A stretch of 64,000 nt of DNA from Isoetes taiwanensis. Its lineage: Eukaryota > Streptophyta > Lycopodiopsida > Isoetales > Isoetaceae. The stretch is taken from contig JAJEKV010000008.1 in NCBI GenBank assembly GCA_021234155.1, positions 6,262,945 to 6,326,944 of the forward strand, written 5' to 3'. The notes beneath the pieces were generated by a model that saw nothing but the letters and a program-made list of their open reading frames with translations, was not told the DNA's origin and did not search any database. Both the position numbers and the translations under genes were made by a program. Of the stretch, positions 31,660 through 42,164 are shown piece by piece; position 1 is the stretch's first letter, and every line of letters starts with the position of its first letter.

Positions 31660-32975
31660 TAGGTGGCAAGGTGTTGGAGCCTAGGCGACATATTGGAGCC
31701 TATGTGGCATGTTTGAGCCACCTTGGCATGTTTGAGCCTAGGTGGCATGTTGGAGCCCACGTGGCATATTTGAGCCACCTTGGCATGTTTGAGCATGTTG
31801 GAGCCTTAGGTGGCATGTTTGAGCCACCTTGGCATGTTGGAGCCTGGGTGACATGTTTGAGCTACCTTGTCATGTTGGAGCCTAGGTGGCATGTTGGAGC
31901 CACCTTGGCATGTTATTGGAACCTAGGTGGCATGTTGGAGCCCATGTGGCATGTTTGAGCATGTTGGAGACTAGGTGACATGTTTGAGCCACCTTGGCAT
32001 GTTGGAGCCACCTTGGCATGTTGGAGCCTAGGTGGCATGTTTGAGCTACCTTGTCATGTTGGAGCCTAGGTGGCATGTTGGAGCCACCTTGGCATTTTTT
32101 AGCCTAGGTGGCATGTTTGAGCCACCTTGGCATGTTTGAGCCACCTTGGCACATTGGAGCCTAGATGGCATGTTGGAGCCCGCGTGGCTGAACCACCTTG
32201 GCATGTTGGAGCCTAGGTGAGCCTACGTGGCATGTTTGAGCCACCTTGGCATGTTTGAGCCTAGGTGGCATGTTGGAGCCTAGGTGGCATGTTGGAGCCT
32301 AGGTGGCATGTTTGAGCACCTTGGCATGTTTGAGCCACCTTGGCATGTTGGAGCCTAGGTGGCATGTTAGAGCCCATGTGGCATGTTTGAGCCACCTTGG
32401 CATGTTGGAGCCTAGGTGGCATGTTGGAGCCCACATGGCATATTTCAGCCACCTTGGCAAGTTGGAGCATAGGCGGCATGTTGGAGCCCACGTGGCATGT
32501 TGGAGTCTAGGTGGCATGTTTGAGCCATTTTGTCATGTTGGAGCCTAGGTGGCATGTTGGAGCCACCTTGGCATGTTTGAGCCTAGGTGGCATGTTAGCC
32601 CACGTGACATGTTGGAGCCCACGTCGCATGTTGGAGCCCACGTGGCATGTTTAAGCCACCTTGGCATGTTGGAGCCTAGGTGGCATGTTGGAGCCCACGT
32701 GGCATGTTTGAGCCACCTTGGCATGCTGGAGCCTAGGTGGCATGTTAGAGCCACGGTGGCATGTTGGAGCCTAGGTGGCATGTTTGAGCCACCTTGGCAT
32801 GTTTAGGTGGCATGTTGGAGCCCACGTGGCATGTTTATGCCATCATGGCATGTTTGTGCCTCCATGGCATGTTTGAGCCACCTTGGTGGCATGTTTGAGC
32901 CACCTTGGTGGCACGTTTGAGCCACGTTGGCATGTTTGAGCCTAGGTGGCATGTTTGAGCCAAGTGGACAGAAAA
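31660..32975. repeat. 18-20-bp minisatellite array B (about 1.3 kb)
   Basis: Dozens of head-to-tail units of tggcatgttKgagcc plus a variable 3-5 bp (taggt, acctt, cacgt) fill the interval. Higher-order alternation of taggt and acctt units is visible. Six or more reading frames on both strands stay open (LGMLEPRWHV and complement MPPRLQHAT), as expected from the repeat. The array shares its unit with array A at 6410-6812 and replaces the 3' end of the LINE ORF2. Confidence 0.93.
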
Positions 32976-32979
32976 TTTG

Positions 32980-33650
32980 TCCATTGCACATCCCTATGGA
33001 AGAAAACGGTATACACACTCAAATGATGATATCTTGAGTGTTTTTTAACATTTCTGGCTGATATTTGAAATGACAATCATGGAACTTGTAGGAACATGTG
33101 GAAAGAAATTTGGCTTGATTTGGAACTAAGGTGATGGAGAGAAATTGGATATATTTTTCTCTCAATGAACTGTAACAAAAAACCAGCAAACAATGTTTTG
33201 AATCCCGATTTCTATAAGGTTTTTGTTGTGTGCTTTCAACTCCTGCAAGTCTGAATGGGACCTGAGATCATGTGCACATGCTCAAAAAATGGATTTGAGT
33301 CATAAAAGAGCAAATCTCTCTCTCCCTCCCTCCCTCCCTCCCTCCCTCCCTCCCTCCACGCACGCACGCACGCACGCAGAGGATCTGATAGACTTGTTGG
33401 TCCCCATGGATGTTAAAGTTAAATTCAGTTCAACTCAATTTTGGGATCTTCATAATGCCTTTGCATTCTAGTTTTCTATAAGCATGAGGGGTAGAGGGAC
33501 AATAGACGAAATATTGCATTTTTACACATGGCATGTAATGACAACATGGATACTTTATGGGATGTCATATGGATGGGAGTAGTGCAATGATTGTATAATG
33601 GTGCTTACAAAATTGGCTAAAAAGAACCTTAAGATACCACACCCCTTTAG
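32980..33650. other. No gene; microsatellite
   Basis: Holds a (CTCC)n tract followed by (GCAC)n at about 33320-33380. Otherwise nothing was recognised. Confidence 0.7.
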
Positions 33651-33657
33651 AGAACTA

Positions 33658-33685
33658 CTAGAAAAAGTGCCCAGCGTTGCTGGGC
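33658..33685 (-). mobile_element. Helitron-type 3' terminus on the minus strand
   Basis: Read on the minus strand: GCCCAGC-AAC-GCTGGGC (perfect 7-bp stem, 3-nt loop), then ACTTTTT, CTAG and a host T. The spacer and terminus are identical to the plus-strand end at 10561. The element body should extend to higher coordinates, possibly through the gene fragments that follow. The 5' end was not found. Confidence 0.65.
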
Positions 33686-33689
33686 TTTT

Positions 33690-34570
33690 TGTTGGGCATA
33701 ACCTCAAAAACTTAAATTATTAATCGAAGTTTGAAAATAATAATGTGCTTATGTTGCTCGATTTTCAAGAGGCTTCTCCTCGAGATGCAAAATCACACAT
33801 AATGCTTAGACTGTCCAAAGCATTTGGGTAAAAAGAGTAACTTCTGAATTTTGATGTATAGAATCGGCCTTGGAGAGAGAGAACCGTCTAGATCTTAGAT
33901 AATGATCCCTTCTTCTAAACATAAATGATCTAGAGGCAAAGAATGGTAATTTTCTTTTGTAAGCTAGAAAATGTTGCTTTTGTAAAAATGATTAAATGGC
34001 TATCGTTTGAAACTGAATATAGGCCTTTAAAAAATATTGTTTTTTCTTTTTTTTTCTTTTTTTTCTTTTTTTTTTCTTTTTTGTCTTAAGGGTAGGTAAA
34101 TGTTTTGGTATTTAATAGTGACATATTTACATAGTTAGATAAATTCAATATGAACATAGCCAATACAAGTATTATGGCAATTAAGGAAAAAGACCATACT
34201 GTTAGTTGCTATATTCTTCAAACTTTGCCTTTGCAAATGCATAAGCACATATAATTCAATCTTGTTTTCAAGCCTCTCCAATAGTGTGTGAAGACAAAAA
34301 GATGCACCATTTAATTGTATTTACACCTCTTTTTATTTCAAGAAGTGGGGACTTAGCAAAAGTAGGTCCATTAAAGATAGAAAAACATGAGAGCAACCTA
34401 TGGAGATGAGAATTTTTATAAGCAATAAAGACAAATAAGTCACATGCATGATGAAATTGACTATTTTGTAAATCCATGGACCATTACACCTATTCTCTAG
34501 TTGATAGAAAAAAGTAACAAAGGAAACAAATAAAGTCATAAAGAATTGACTAATACTGCATATCGCTCAG
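33690..34570. other. No gene; T/C-rich tract
   Basis: A polypyrimidine tract (tttttct repeats) lies at about 34030-34085. No coding sequence was recognised. Confidence 0.6.
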
Positions 34571-34580
34571 TGAAACATCT

Positions 34581-35150
34581 TCATGATGTGCTCGAAAAGT
34601 CCACAGAATGTTGCCATTTACATGGATCAATTGATGTTGTAAGAACATCGTAGGACTTGCAATATTTCATGAGAGTCACATTTATTGCAATGGATTGATG
34701 TTGATACCTCTGGACCAAATCGTATCTCTTGTTGTGCCTAAGGTGGAGCAGCCATAAATTCACTTTTTTATCACCCTCTCCACTTGCTAGTGTTATGATC
34801 TGTATCCAAATAGAGAACAATATACAAGCAGCAATAGGTTAAGCAAATGAATTTGGAAGGAACGAAATAAAAAAGGTTACATGCTAGAATTAGTTGTGGT
34901 GGCCAACATAATCTGGAGATTTTTGCTACACAAACCAAGATCAAATATTAAGTGTTCTATCAGAACAAAAAGATGTCAGTCTATGCCACAAAGTCATCTT
35001 CAACTACCTCTAAGTGTCGACAAAGAGGTGACAAAAGGAAATCTCCATCATCGTATTTAACACTTCCAATTTCAATATTTATCAACTACAGGATGTGTAA
35101 CAGCGAGGACCTTGTTATATGGAGAGACTGCAATCATATCATATAGGCCT
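34581..35150 (-). other. Weak coding traces, possible WD-repeat fragment
   Basis: Near 35145-35080 the minus strand reads MIAVSPYNKVLAVTHPVVDK. At 34811-34630 it reads ITLASGEGDKKVNLWLLHL, which looks like the end of a WD40 blade ('LASGxxDxxVxLW'). Both are on the same strand and in plausible order, but the family was not identified and stops occur between them. This could be exon debris or a captured fragment. Confidence 0.25.
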
Positions 35151-35159
35151 AATTTCCCC

Positions 35160-36290
35160 TTCCTCATGACAAGGTGATATAGGAAATATTCATGACCATC
35201 AATATATACTAACAATGTAATTAATTTGAATATAGGAGTAGATCCTGCTTTGCATGATTCACAGATTGAGATACTTTATATTTGTGAATTATAACAATGC
35301 CACATGCAAGAGGCTTAATAATAATGTATCAATCCATGCCACTCCACATAAAGCACACAAATACATTAGTGCACACTAAAGAATTTATTTTTGTAAGGAG
35401 CAACTACATGAGAAGCATGGACCTTATGAGTTTTTGCCTTGCATGGGAAGCTTACACAATTTAAAGTAAAGAAAGAAAGAAAGATTTTTATCCTCTACAG
35501 AGACCAATCGACCTATTAGATAGTTATTGCAAAAAAATGCTGGAAGTTTTGTGGATGTGCAGCTTATGTTTTTGCTCTTTGCTAGAATACAAAATGACTT
35601 AATATCAAAACCAAGGTTTGGCATAATGTAAATTGATATAGTATATAAAATGCTTTTCTTTGGAGACAAACCGTTTTAGCCAATGTAATCACAAAAATAG
35701 AATGCTAAGGTATTGTTGATTACTCTCAATAGATTAGCATAAACATATTGACCTTTAGGAATCAAAGTTATGTAATTTCCTATAAATATCAATCGATGGA
35801 ATTAACAAAACTTTAAGACTTTAGACCAATCTCCTACATCGATATGGCTTCATGTGTCAAAATGCATCAAGCCACAGATCATTGAAGAATTCTCGTAGAA
35901 TAGTACATCGGCAATTGTAGTAGGGATGAAGGATCAAAGAAAAAGGTTCACAAAATGTCTCAATATGCATTTGTGTAGTGAAGACCTCAAATTTTGGTTG
36001 GATATGCATTTGAAGCTTAAGAAAAAAAAAACCCTAAAAAATTAGTGCATTTGTGCATGTTGTAAACATGTTAGACTTCTCAACCATAGGTTGACGAAGG
36101 CAAAGCCTAAAGTGCTTCATGAACCTTATGTGATAAGGCAATATAGAAGCCAGAAAGCATCCAGGTTATTGAATGATAACAAATCGTCTTAGCAAGCCAC
36201 TTGTACAAGGCAAGTTTAAAATTTTTAAAGCAATGTAAACTGCAACGGGATTAAGACTGTGCAAGCCATGCGGCTTCTTTGATTGCCAAA
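35160..36290. other. No recognisable gene
   Basis: AT-rich. Only short ORFs without similarity to known families were seen. Confidence 0.5.
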
Positions 36291-36293
36291 TCA

Positions 36294-38240
36294 TCACCAA
36301 TAATCTCCACATGAGCATAAACTATCCTTAAACTGATGCATTCAAAATAGATCTTTTAACATAATATCTCGTGCCAAAACTTTGGATATAACTTTTAAAA
36401 AAGCATGGCAACGATCACAGGTTCTAAGGCTCTTTATAATGTGTATTGGTGTCCCATGGTTGTGCTTATGAGCCTATATGATAATGCCAAGTTTTCACTG
36501 TGCAGCCAAATAAGATCTTGGTCTTGTTCCTCCTTTATGTCATGCAGCACAACATCCGCATAAGACATATTGTGCCTCTTCCATCAGTCTCCTTAACTTC
36601 TTGAGCATGGTAGATATTTCATGCATTTGATTGCATGGTCTATCTCCCAAAAGGAATATAGCATCTTGCCCTTTTATTCAATCCAGCTTATTGCCTTGTT
36701 CCTCTTAGCATTTCCCTCAACCTCACTAATTCCTCTCCCGCAAGATTGTTAGACAAAATAACACATGCTCCAGAAATTTTTGGATCCAACTCAATAGCCT
36801 TTTCAACAGCCCTTTTTCCCGTTGCTTCATCAAGCATTCCTGCTTGCACAAGGTCAACAATGCAGCCATAATGTTCGGATGTTGGTGTAATGCCATGCTC
36901 ATTGCCCATGGAAATGAAGCACCTCAACCCAATGTTACTAAAGCTGTGTACACACATGCACATAGAACATTAATAAAGGTCACATGGTCAGGCTTGATGC
37001 CTACTCGCTTCATTTGCTGGAAAACATGAAGGGCTCCTTCCACGTGGTCATGTTGCCGATCATGGCATTCCACAAGATAGCATCCCTTTGATTCACCTTA
37101 TGAAAAATTATATGTGCACCTCCCAGCCCCCCACATTTACTATACATATTCAGAAGTGCAATGGCCACAACAATGTTTAATTCTAGGCCAGAATCAATGA
37201 TAAGAGTATGCAGCAACCTGCCATCTGCTAGTGTAGGCACATGCATCAAGGACACTGACATAACTTACTTCATCGGGCTTTATACCCTCTTCCTTCATTT
37301 GGTCAAAAGTTGGATGGCCTCTTTTCTAAGCCCACCATGAGAACAGATTGCAATCAGAGTTGTCCAGGACACCAGATGTTTTTGCTTTATCTTATGAAAT
37401 GTCTGACGTACCTTTCTACACTATGGCATTTTCGTACATGTTAATAAGAGAAGTCCCAACAAGATTCTCTGCCTCAAGTGCAAAAGTTAGGATATTTGCA
37501 GGAATTAGCCTGCCTTCTGTAATAATTTCAGGGTCATCACAAGCATTAAGAATGCTTATAAAAGCTATCTTGTTCGATAGTATTCCCTCTCCACGCATTA
37601 TTTGATAGAGGACAAATGATTCTTCTGTTTATTCTCTATAGATGCCGCGATGGTGGTGTTCCATGTCAAATGATCTTGGTAAATATAAGAAGTGCCTTTT
37701 CAACACACCCACATTGACGACACATATTCATGAGCGCAGTTAGACCACCATAATCCATCTATATTCCATTTTCAATTATAGATGTGCATGAAAGAGCTTC
37801 TCCTAGAGCTGCAGAGCCTGTACATGCAGGTAGCATGATAATAAAAGTTACTGCATTTGGATTCGCATGTTGAGCCAGCATTTTTGAAAATAATAGATTG
37901 CCATTTCTAAACGACAACAATACCCAATCATAGCATTCCATGTTATAGTGTTTCTTTCATGCATTCTTTCAAACACAATACCTAAGTCTTCCAATCCATG
38001 CTAACAACTGCTGTTCCCACTACAATGTCTAAGTCCAACCTAGCCAGAATAATTTCAGAATGAATCAACTTACCATCTGCGGTAAAACAAACATTATCTG
38101 GTTCAATACTCATCTTATGGAATAGATGGAGGGCTTCCTCAGATTGCGCAAACTCAATGTATGATGACATCATGGTAGTCCAGGCTATCTTATACTGTTT
38201 GGCCTGCTGTTAAAAACTGCCCTTGCATCTTGCACACTTC
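36294..38240 (-). pseudogene. DYW-type PPR protein pseudogene
   Basis: Minus-strand translation gives PPR repeats from about 38200 down (NVVGT/VVGTAVVSM, LLNMYSKCGGLGGAHIIFHK, RDAILWNAMIG), then the E-domain stretch EHYGCIVDLVQAGMLDEATG. A full DYW domain follows: WLHSENLA (the HSE zinc/catalytic motif), CDRCHAF and the terminal LCSCGDYW immediately followed by TGA at 36294-36296. Frameshifts and stops occur throughout (for example TGA before the HQFKDS block), so the gene is dead. DYW PPR proteins edit C to U in organellar transcripts. Confidence 0.88.
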
Positions 38241-38249
38241 CAGACCTTC

Positions 38250-39900
38250 TATAGACAGTGATCTAAGTAAGTATCCTCCTCTAATCCGTCACTATGCAAG
38301 CATGCCATCTCTTTCCTTCCCACAAGACCTTAGCATTAATATTAAACCAAACCAACATTTCCAGATAATGTTTGTGAAGAAGCAAACAGGAAATGTCGTA
38401 GAACATTTCTAGCCTGGTTTAGAATGCAGATGAATATTGTATCATCGTCACTTGCGTAGGAATGTGGAATGCGGCATAATGGGATCTATTGACCATGACA
38501 AGAAACTGTATAAGGTGTTGTGCCACCAACCCATCCAAAAATGTGCCGTCTATAATTCTGTTCCATCACCACAGGTTTATAATTCCCATAGATCACAGCT
38601 ACACTTGCAATGAAAGGAACCTAAAACAAACATTTGACACATTCAAGATCTTTGTACAGTAACATTTATTAGTCGTAGACTAAAGAACAAGATTAAATAA
38701 GTAGCATTTAGAATATTGAGGATAAATAGAAGATAGCATTGTGCACATACTTGCTTCCATGTCCTAGAGTTCAGAGAGGAAGTTTAATGGAAGAGACTTA
38801 CAGAAATCTAAGCTGTCGTTGCTAGCAAGAACAAATAGAAGGTGCTACGCTTGGAGGCAGAAACTGGAAAACAAACACAGTATCTAGAATTCATATAGAG
38901 CACAAATGACGACTTTCCTAATGCAAGTACTTGCTTCTATCCTATTTTTCAGAGTTCTAAAGCATTGGAGGTATACAAATGTAAGTCACGCTCAAACAAG
39001 TTCAAAGTTTGTAGACACAGACAAATAATATGGTTATTTCGGCAAGGATCCACAGAATATTGAGGACAACTGGATGTCCTCTTCTGTCACACTTACAAGA
39101 ATTGGAGTTGTTTGGTCTAATCCATCGTCATAGTAGACAATTAGAACATAATAACACATTAAGAAGCACCTTAAAATCAAGAGAAATACAGGCATAAAAA
39201 CCTAACCTCCAGATAAATTATCTTTAGCGCTTAATCTTTCCAATGATGAGAGCCAAATTCCTTTCTCAGTAGGAAGGCTTCCAATGGCAACTGGAAAACA
39301 GGCTAATTATGTTCTGGATTTTAAACCTATTAGGGTACTTACAAAGCCACTGTTATATAAGATTAATTATTTATAAGTTTAACACTTCAAATATATTAAT
39401 AGCAGGCAACAAAAGTTGATGTTGCTATAGCTACAGGAGAGAACCAAAAGATCAAAGAATTGAATGATTTCCTCCATGCTTGTAGATTTATAACTTTCAT
39501 GCTTTTGAGGGCCTCTGATGTAGCCCTTAGCCCTTCATACTGCTTCCATAAGTCCACTCTGATACCTCTGCTAACCTTGCTAATGGGGAATCAAGAAGTA
39601 CAAGCCAGCCAATGTTGCCCAGCCTACAGATATAAAGAGAATATACAGAACATTTGTAAAGGAGTTGTTCGTAAGAGAATTATCCAATTTGGCATGCATC
39701 AAGTGCCATATATTGAGTATCTCTCCTGCTGCATGTGATTGCCTTCCAACATTTGTTAGTATGCTGAATGCATTTGCAAACCTGCCTTTCGACTGCCAAA
39801 GTACCACTGCCTTTGCGATAAGGACTCCAACATTTTTGCAATAAACAGTGCAGCACAAGAACAAGAAGAAACAAACATACATGGGGCAGTGATCTTAGGC
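38250..39900 (-). other. Orphan exon-like blocks, gene not identified
   Basis: Several minus-strand blocks have good splice signals: AIGSLPTEKGIWLSSLERLS after acceptor ctgttttccag (about 39290-39206), DGLDQTTPIL before a GTAAGT donor (about 39100), and VAVIYGNYKPVVMEQNYRRH after tttgttttag (about 38620). An ORF at 39882-39580 (IAKAVVLWQSKGRFANAFSI) lies upstream. No family is recognised. Other blocks between them contain stops, so this is probably a decayed gene. Confidence 0.3.
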
Positions 39901-40444
39901 TTGGGATTTTTGCATTCTAACTCCAAAAACAGAGTGCAAGATTTATCTATGGAAGTCCAACAAAATAGCAAGAAGATGCTTCAGAATAGATATATCTAAT
40001 GTGCCAGTCACATTGATGTAAACCAAGATTGGGATAGGCAGCGTTATTTTCTGGTCTCATCAACCAAGAACCATAGAATATCTACATTACCAAATAAGCC
40101 GCATAGATGAATGACATGCCATTGTGTTTCAAATATTAGCATTGCCTAACGTTCAGAGGACACAGCCAAATTTTCTGATAACAGCAATGACATTCTAAAG
40201 CAGCAAATATCTCAAGGTGTAAAAGAATAAGACAATGTTGAGATTCAGACGCATACAGAGGAAGGTGTCCTTGGTACAAATCTGCTTTTTGCCAGAATGT
40301 TCTTTGATATGTACCATAGCTCAGCCATTATTGCAAGCATACACAGGCGCATACAGGCAAGTATCAGAAAGTTTGTGTTGCACATGTGTGCACATATGAT
40401 GTTATATCTTTTTGATAACAAGTAGTTTCCTTTCATGTGAGCAG

Positions 40445-40649
40445 AGGCTTTTATCAAGGATTTCATGTGAGCAGTGACCTGGGAAAAGTGCCTCCATTAA
40501 TCCATGCAGTATGGCTTCTTGCCATGGATGTAGATGGTACCTGTGGTGTAGAGCTGGATGTAAACTATACAGGTGGCGCAGTCCTAACACTTGAAACAAG
40601 ATTAGATGCATGGGAGTCTTGTACACAAGACAAGCTTAGTGATCTGAAG
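40445..40649 (+). pseudogene. Exon of a TEX2-like SMP-domain protein
   Basis: The block runs from acceptor catgtgagcag to donor GAAG|GTAAAA. It encodes GFHVSSDLGKVPPLIHAVWL, then CGVELDVNYTGGAVLTLETR and LDAWE. This matches plant TEX2-like proteins, whose SMP (synaptotagmin-like lipid-binding) domain reads 'GxxPPxIHxxRVLP...EVDxEYSGGxxLxIETRLxxxE'. The family transfers lipids at ER contact sites. No neighbouring exons of the gene were found, so this is taken as an orphan or captured exon. The open frame continues to 40826 beyond the donor. Confidence 0.6.
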
Positions 40650-40829
40650 GTAAAATGTAACCCAGCTGGTGCTGCCACTATGGATATTGTAGAGAAAAGC
40701 TTAGAATCAGCTGAAGACCAATGGAAACTAACGTCAGTGGAGGTCGAATATAATGCTACAGTATACCAAGGCGAGATATATGTGCAGACTTATAGAACCA
40801 TGCAAACATATAATAGGCGTTCATAATAC

Positions 40830-41137
40830 ATACAACTTACTTGTTTGAAGTAATGTTCATGAGTTGTTTATCCTATTTCGTTAAATATGTTTTTCTTAAT
40901 GGGTTTATCTATCACATCACGTGGCTATGTAGCAAAAATCCCAGGGAAAAATGTTTGTCCTATTTCAGTAATATGTTTTTCTTAATGGGTTGATCTACCT
41001 CTCAACAAAAAAAAAAGAAAAAACTTAACAAAAACTATTTAAAGCATTTGATTAACATAAAACTTAACTAGTCTAATTGAAGCACTTTTGAATCAATATG
41101 GTGCAATCATGTCCTAGAATGTTTCTCTAATGAGATT
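40830..41137. other. No recognisable gene
   Basis: Short spacer with a repeated phrase (gtttttcttaatgggtt at 40891 and 40975). It also lies just downstream of the minus-strand gene ending at 41138. Confidence 0.6.
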
Positions 41138-41835
41138 TTATGGATTCTCCACTTCTTCCTTTTTTATTTGTAAAGTAGAATCTCTCTCCCTCATGTAAGA
41201 ATTGGCTTCTTTCCGCGTCCTAAATGACTTGAACTTGGCGCAGGAAAAACCTTTAGTCTGCAAAATATAGGTCTACATGTTAAGTCACAATTCTTACTAA
41301 GAATCATGAGTTAAAAAAAAACTATAAAATTAAAGATAAATATACCTGTTTCTGGCATTCAACCCAACTACGGTAAACTCGGGCTTTCTCAACGCCAGCG
41401 TCGGCATAAAATTTATTCTTTTTTGAACCATGCTCGTCATGGTTGATAAGCCAGGAAGAAGAAGGAGCAGTCTAAACCACAAGGCAAAAATGTAGATTGT
41501 AGACAATTTGATCCAAACTAAAATAAAAACATAACTATTACAAGATACCTCATAGTTTTTCTCGTGTAAATATGATCTTGCTTCTTCCAATGTTTTGAAG
41601 CCTTTATGTTCGGCTTTAGAATAGCCATGAATCTGCTAAGTCAAGATGTTAGATGTGAACAATCAAGAGCTAAAAAAACCGTTATAAAATCAGATAAAAT
41701 ACCGTGTACTTGCAATCGAGGCCCGCTATAATAAATTCCGGGCCTCCGCCATTCGCGAACAAAGATAAAACTTTTGTTTTGGTTCACGATTGTGATAGTT
41801 ATTTCGCCTCGTAGGAGCCATTTATTTTGATTCAA
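41138..41835 (-). CDS. Tandem viroplasmin / RNase H1 N-terminal domain protein, four exons
   Basis: Four minus-strand exons join in phase 0: 41835-41710, 41635-41549, 41471-41346 and 41257-41138, totalling 151 codons before TAA. Donors are GTACAC, GTATCT and GTATAT; acceptors end ACTTAG, GTTTAG and TTGCAG. The product holds two copies of the RNase H1 hybrid-binding (viroplasmin, PF01693-type) fold: SFIFVREWRRPGIYYSGPRL with QIHGYSKAEHKGFKTLEEAR, and FYADAGVEKARVYRSWVECQ with TKGFSCAKFKSFRTRKEANS. No RNase H catalytic domain follows. The frame stays open upstream of 41835 without an ATG, so a 5' exon may be missing. No stop or frameshift is seen. It would be expected to bind RNA:DNA hybrids or dsRNA. 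Confidence 0.72.
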
Positions 41836-42164
41836 AACCTGTTCAAAAAGAGTGCTCTGAGGTGCATGGTAAGAGTGGCTGGGTCCAAAGTTAGCTGTCA
41901 GACTATAAGTATGACCATTGGAAGCACTTACAAATTACAATTGAGCTCCGATAGGCCAAGTTCTGCTGCAATTCGACTCTCGATCCAATTCGACTCTGCA
42001 GATGCAATCGGCTCTGCAGATGCAATCGGCTGGGCAACTCAGCAAGCATGCCCCAGCGGGCAATCAGTGCGCTCCAGAGCAATCAGCAATACTCAAATTT
42101 TAACGAAATTTAAACGAAAATTTGAACGAAAAATGAGGAATCCCAGGCAATCAGCAAAACTATA

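Noticed and set aside
31671-32806. Several open frames of 60-95 codons on both strands
   Set aside because: They are translations of an 18-20-bp tandem repeat and stay open because the unit lacks stops; no independent coding evidence.
41138-41835. Viral origin of the viroplasmin-type domains
   Set aside because: The same fold is the N-terminal domain of cellular RNase H1; four clean introns and no viral neighbours argue for a cellular gene.
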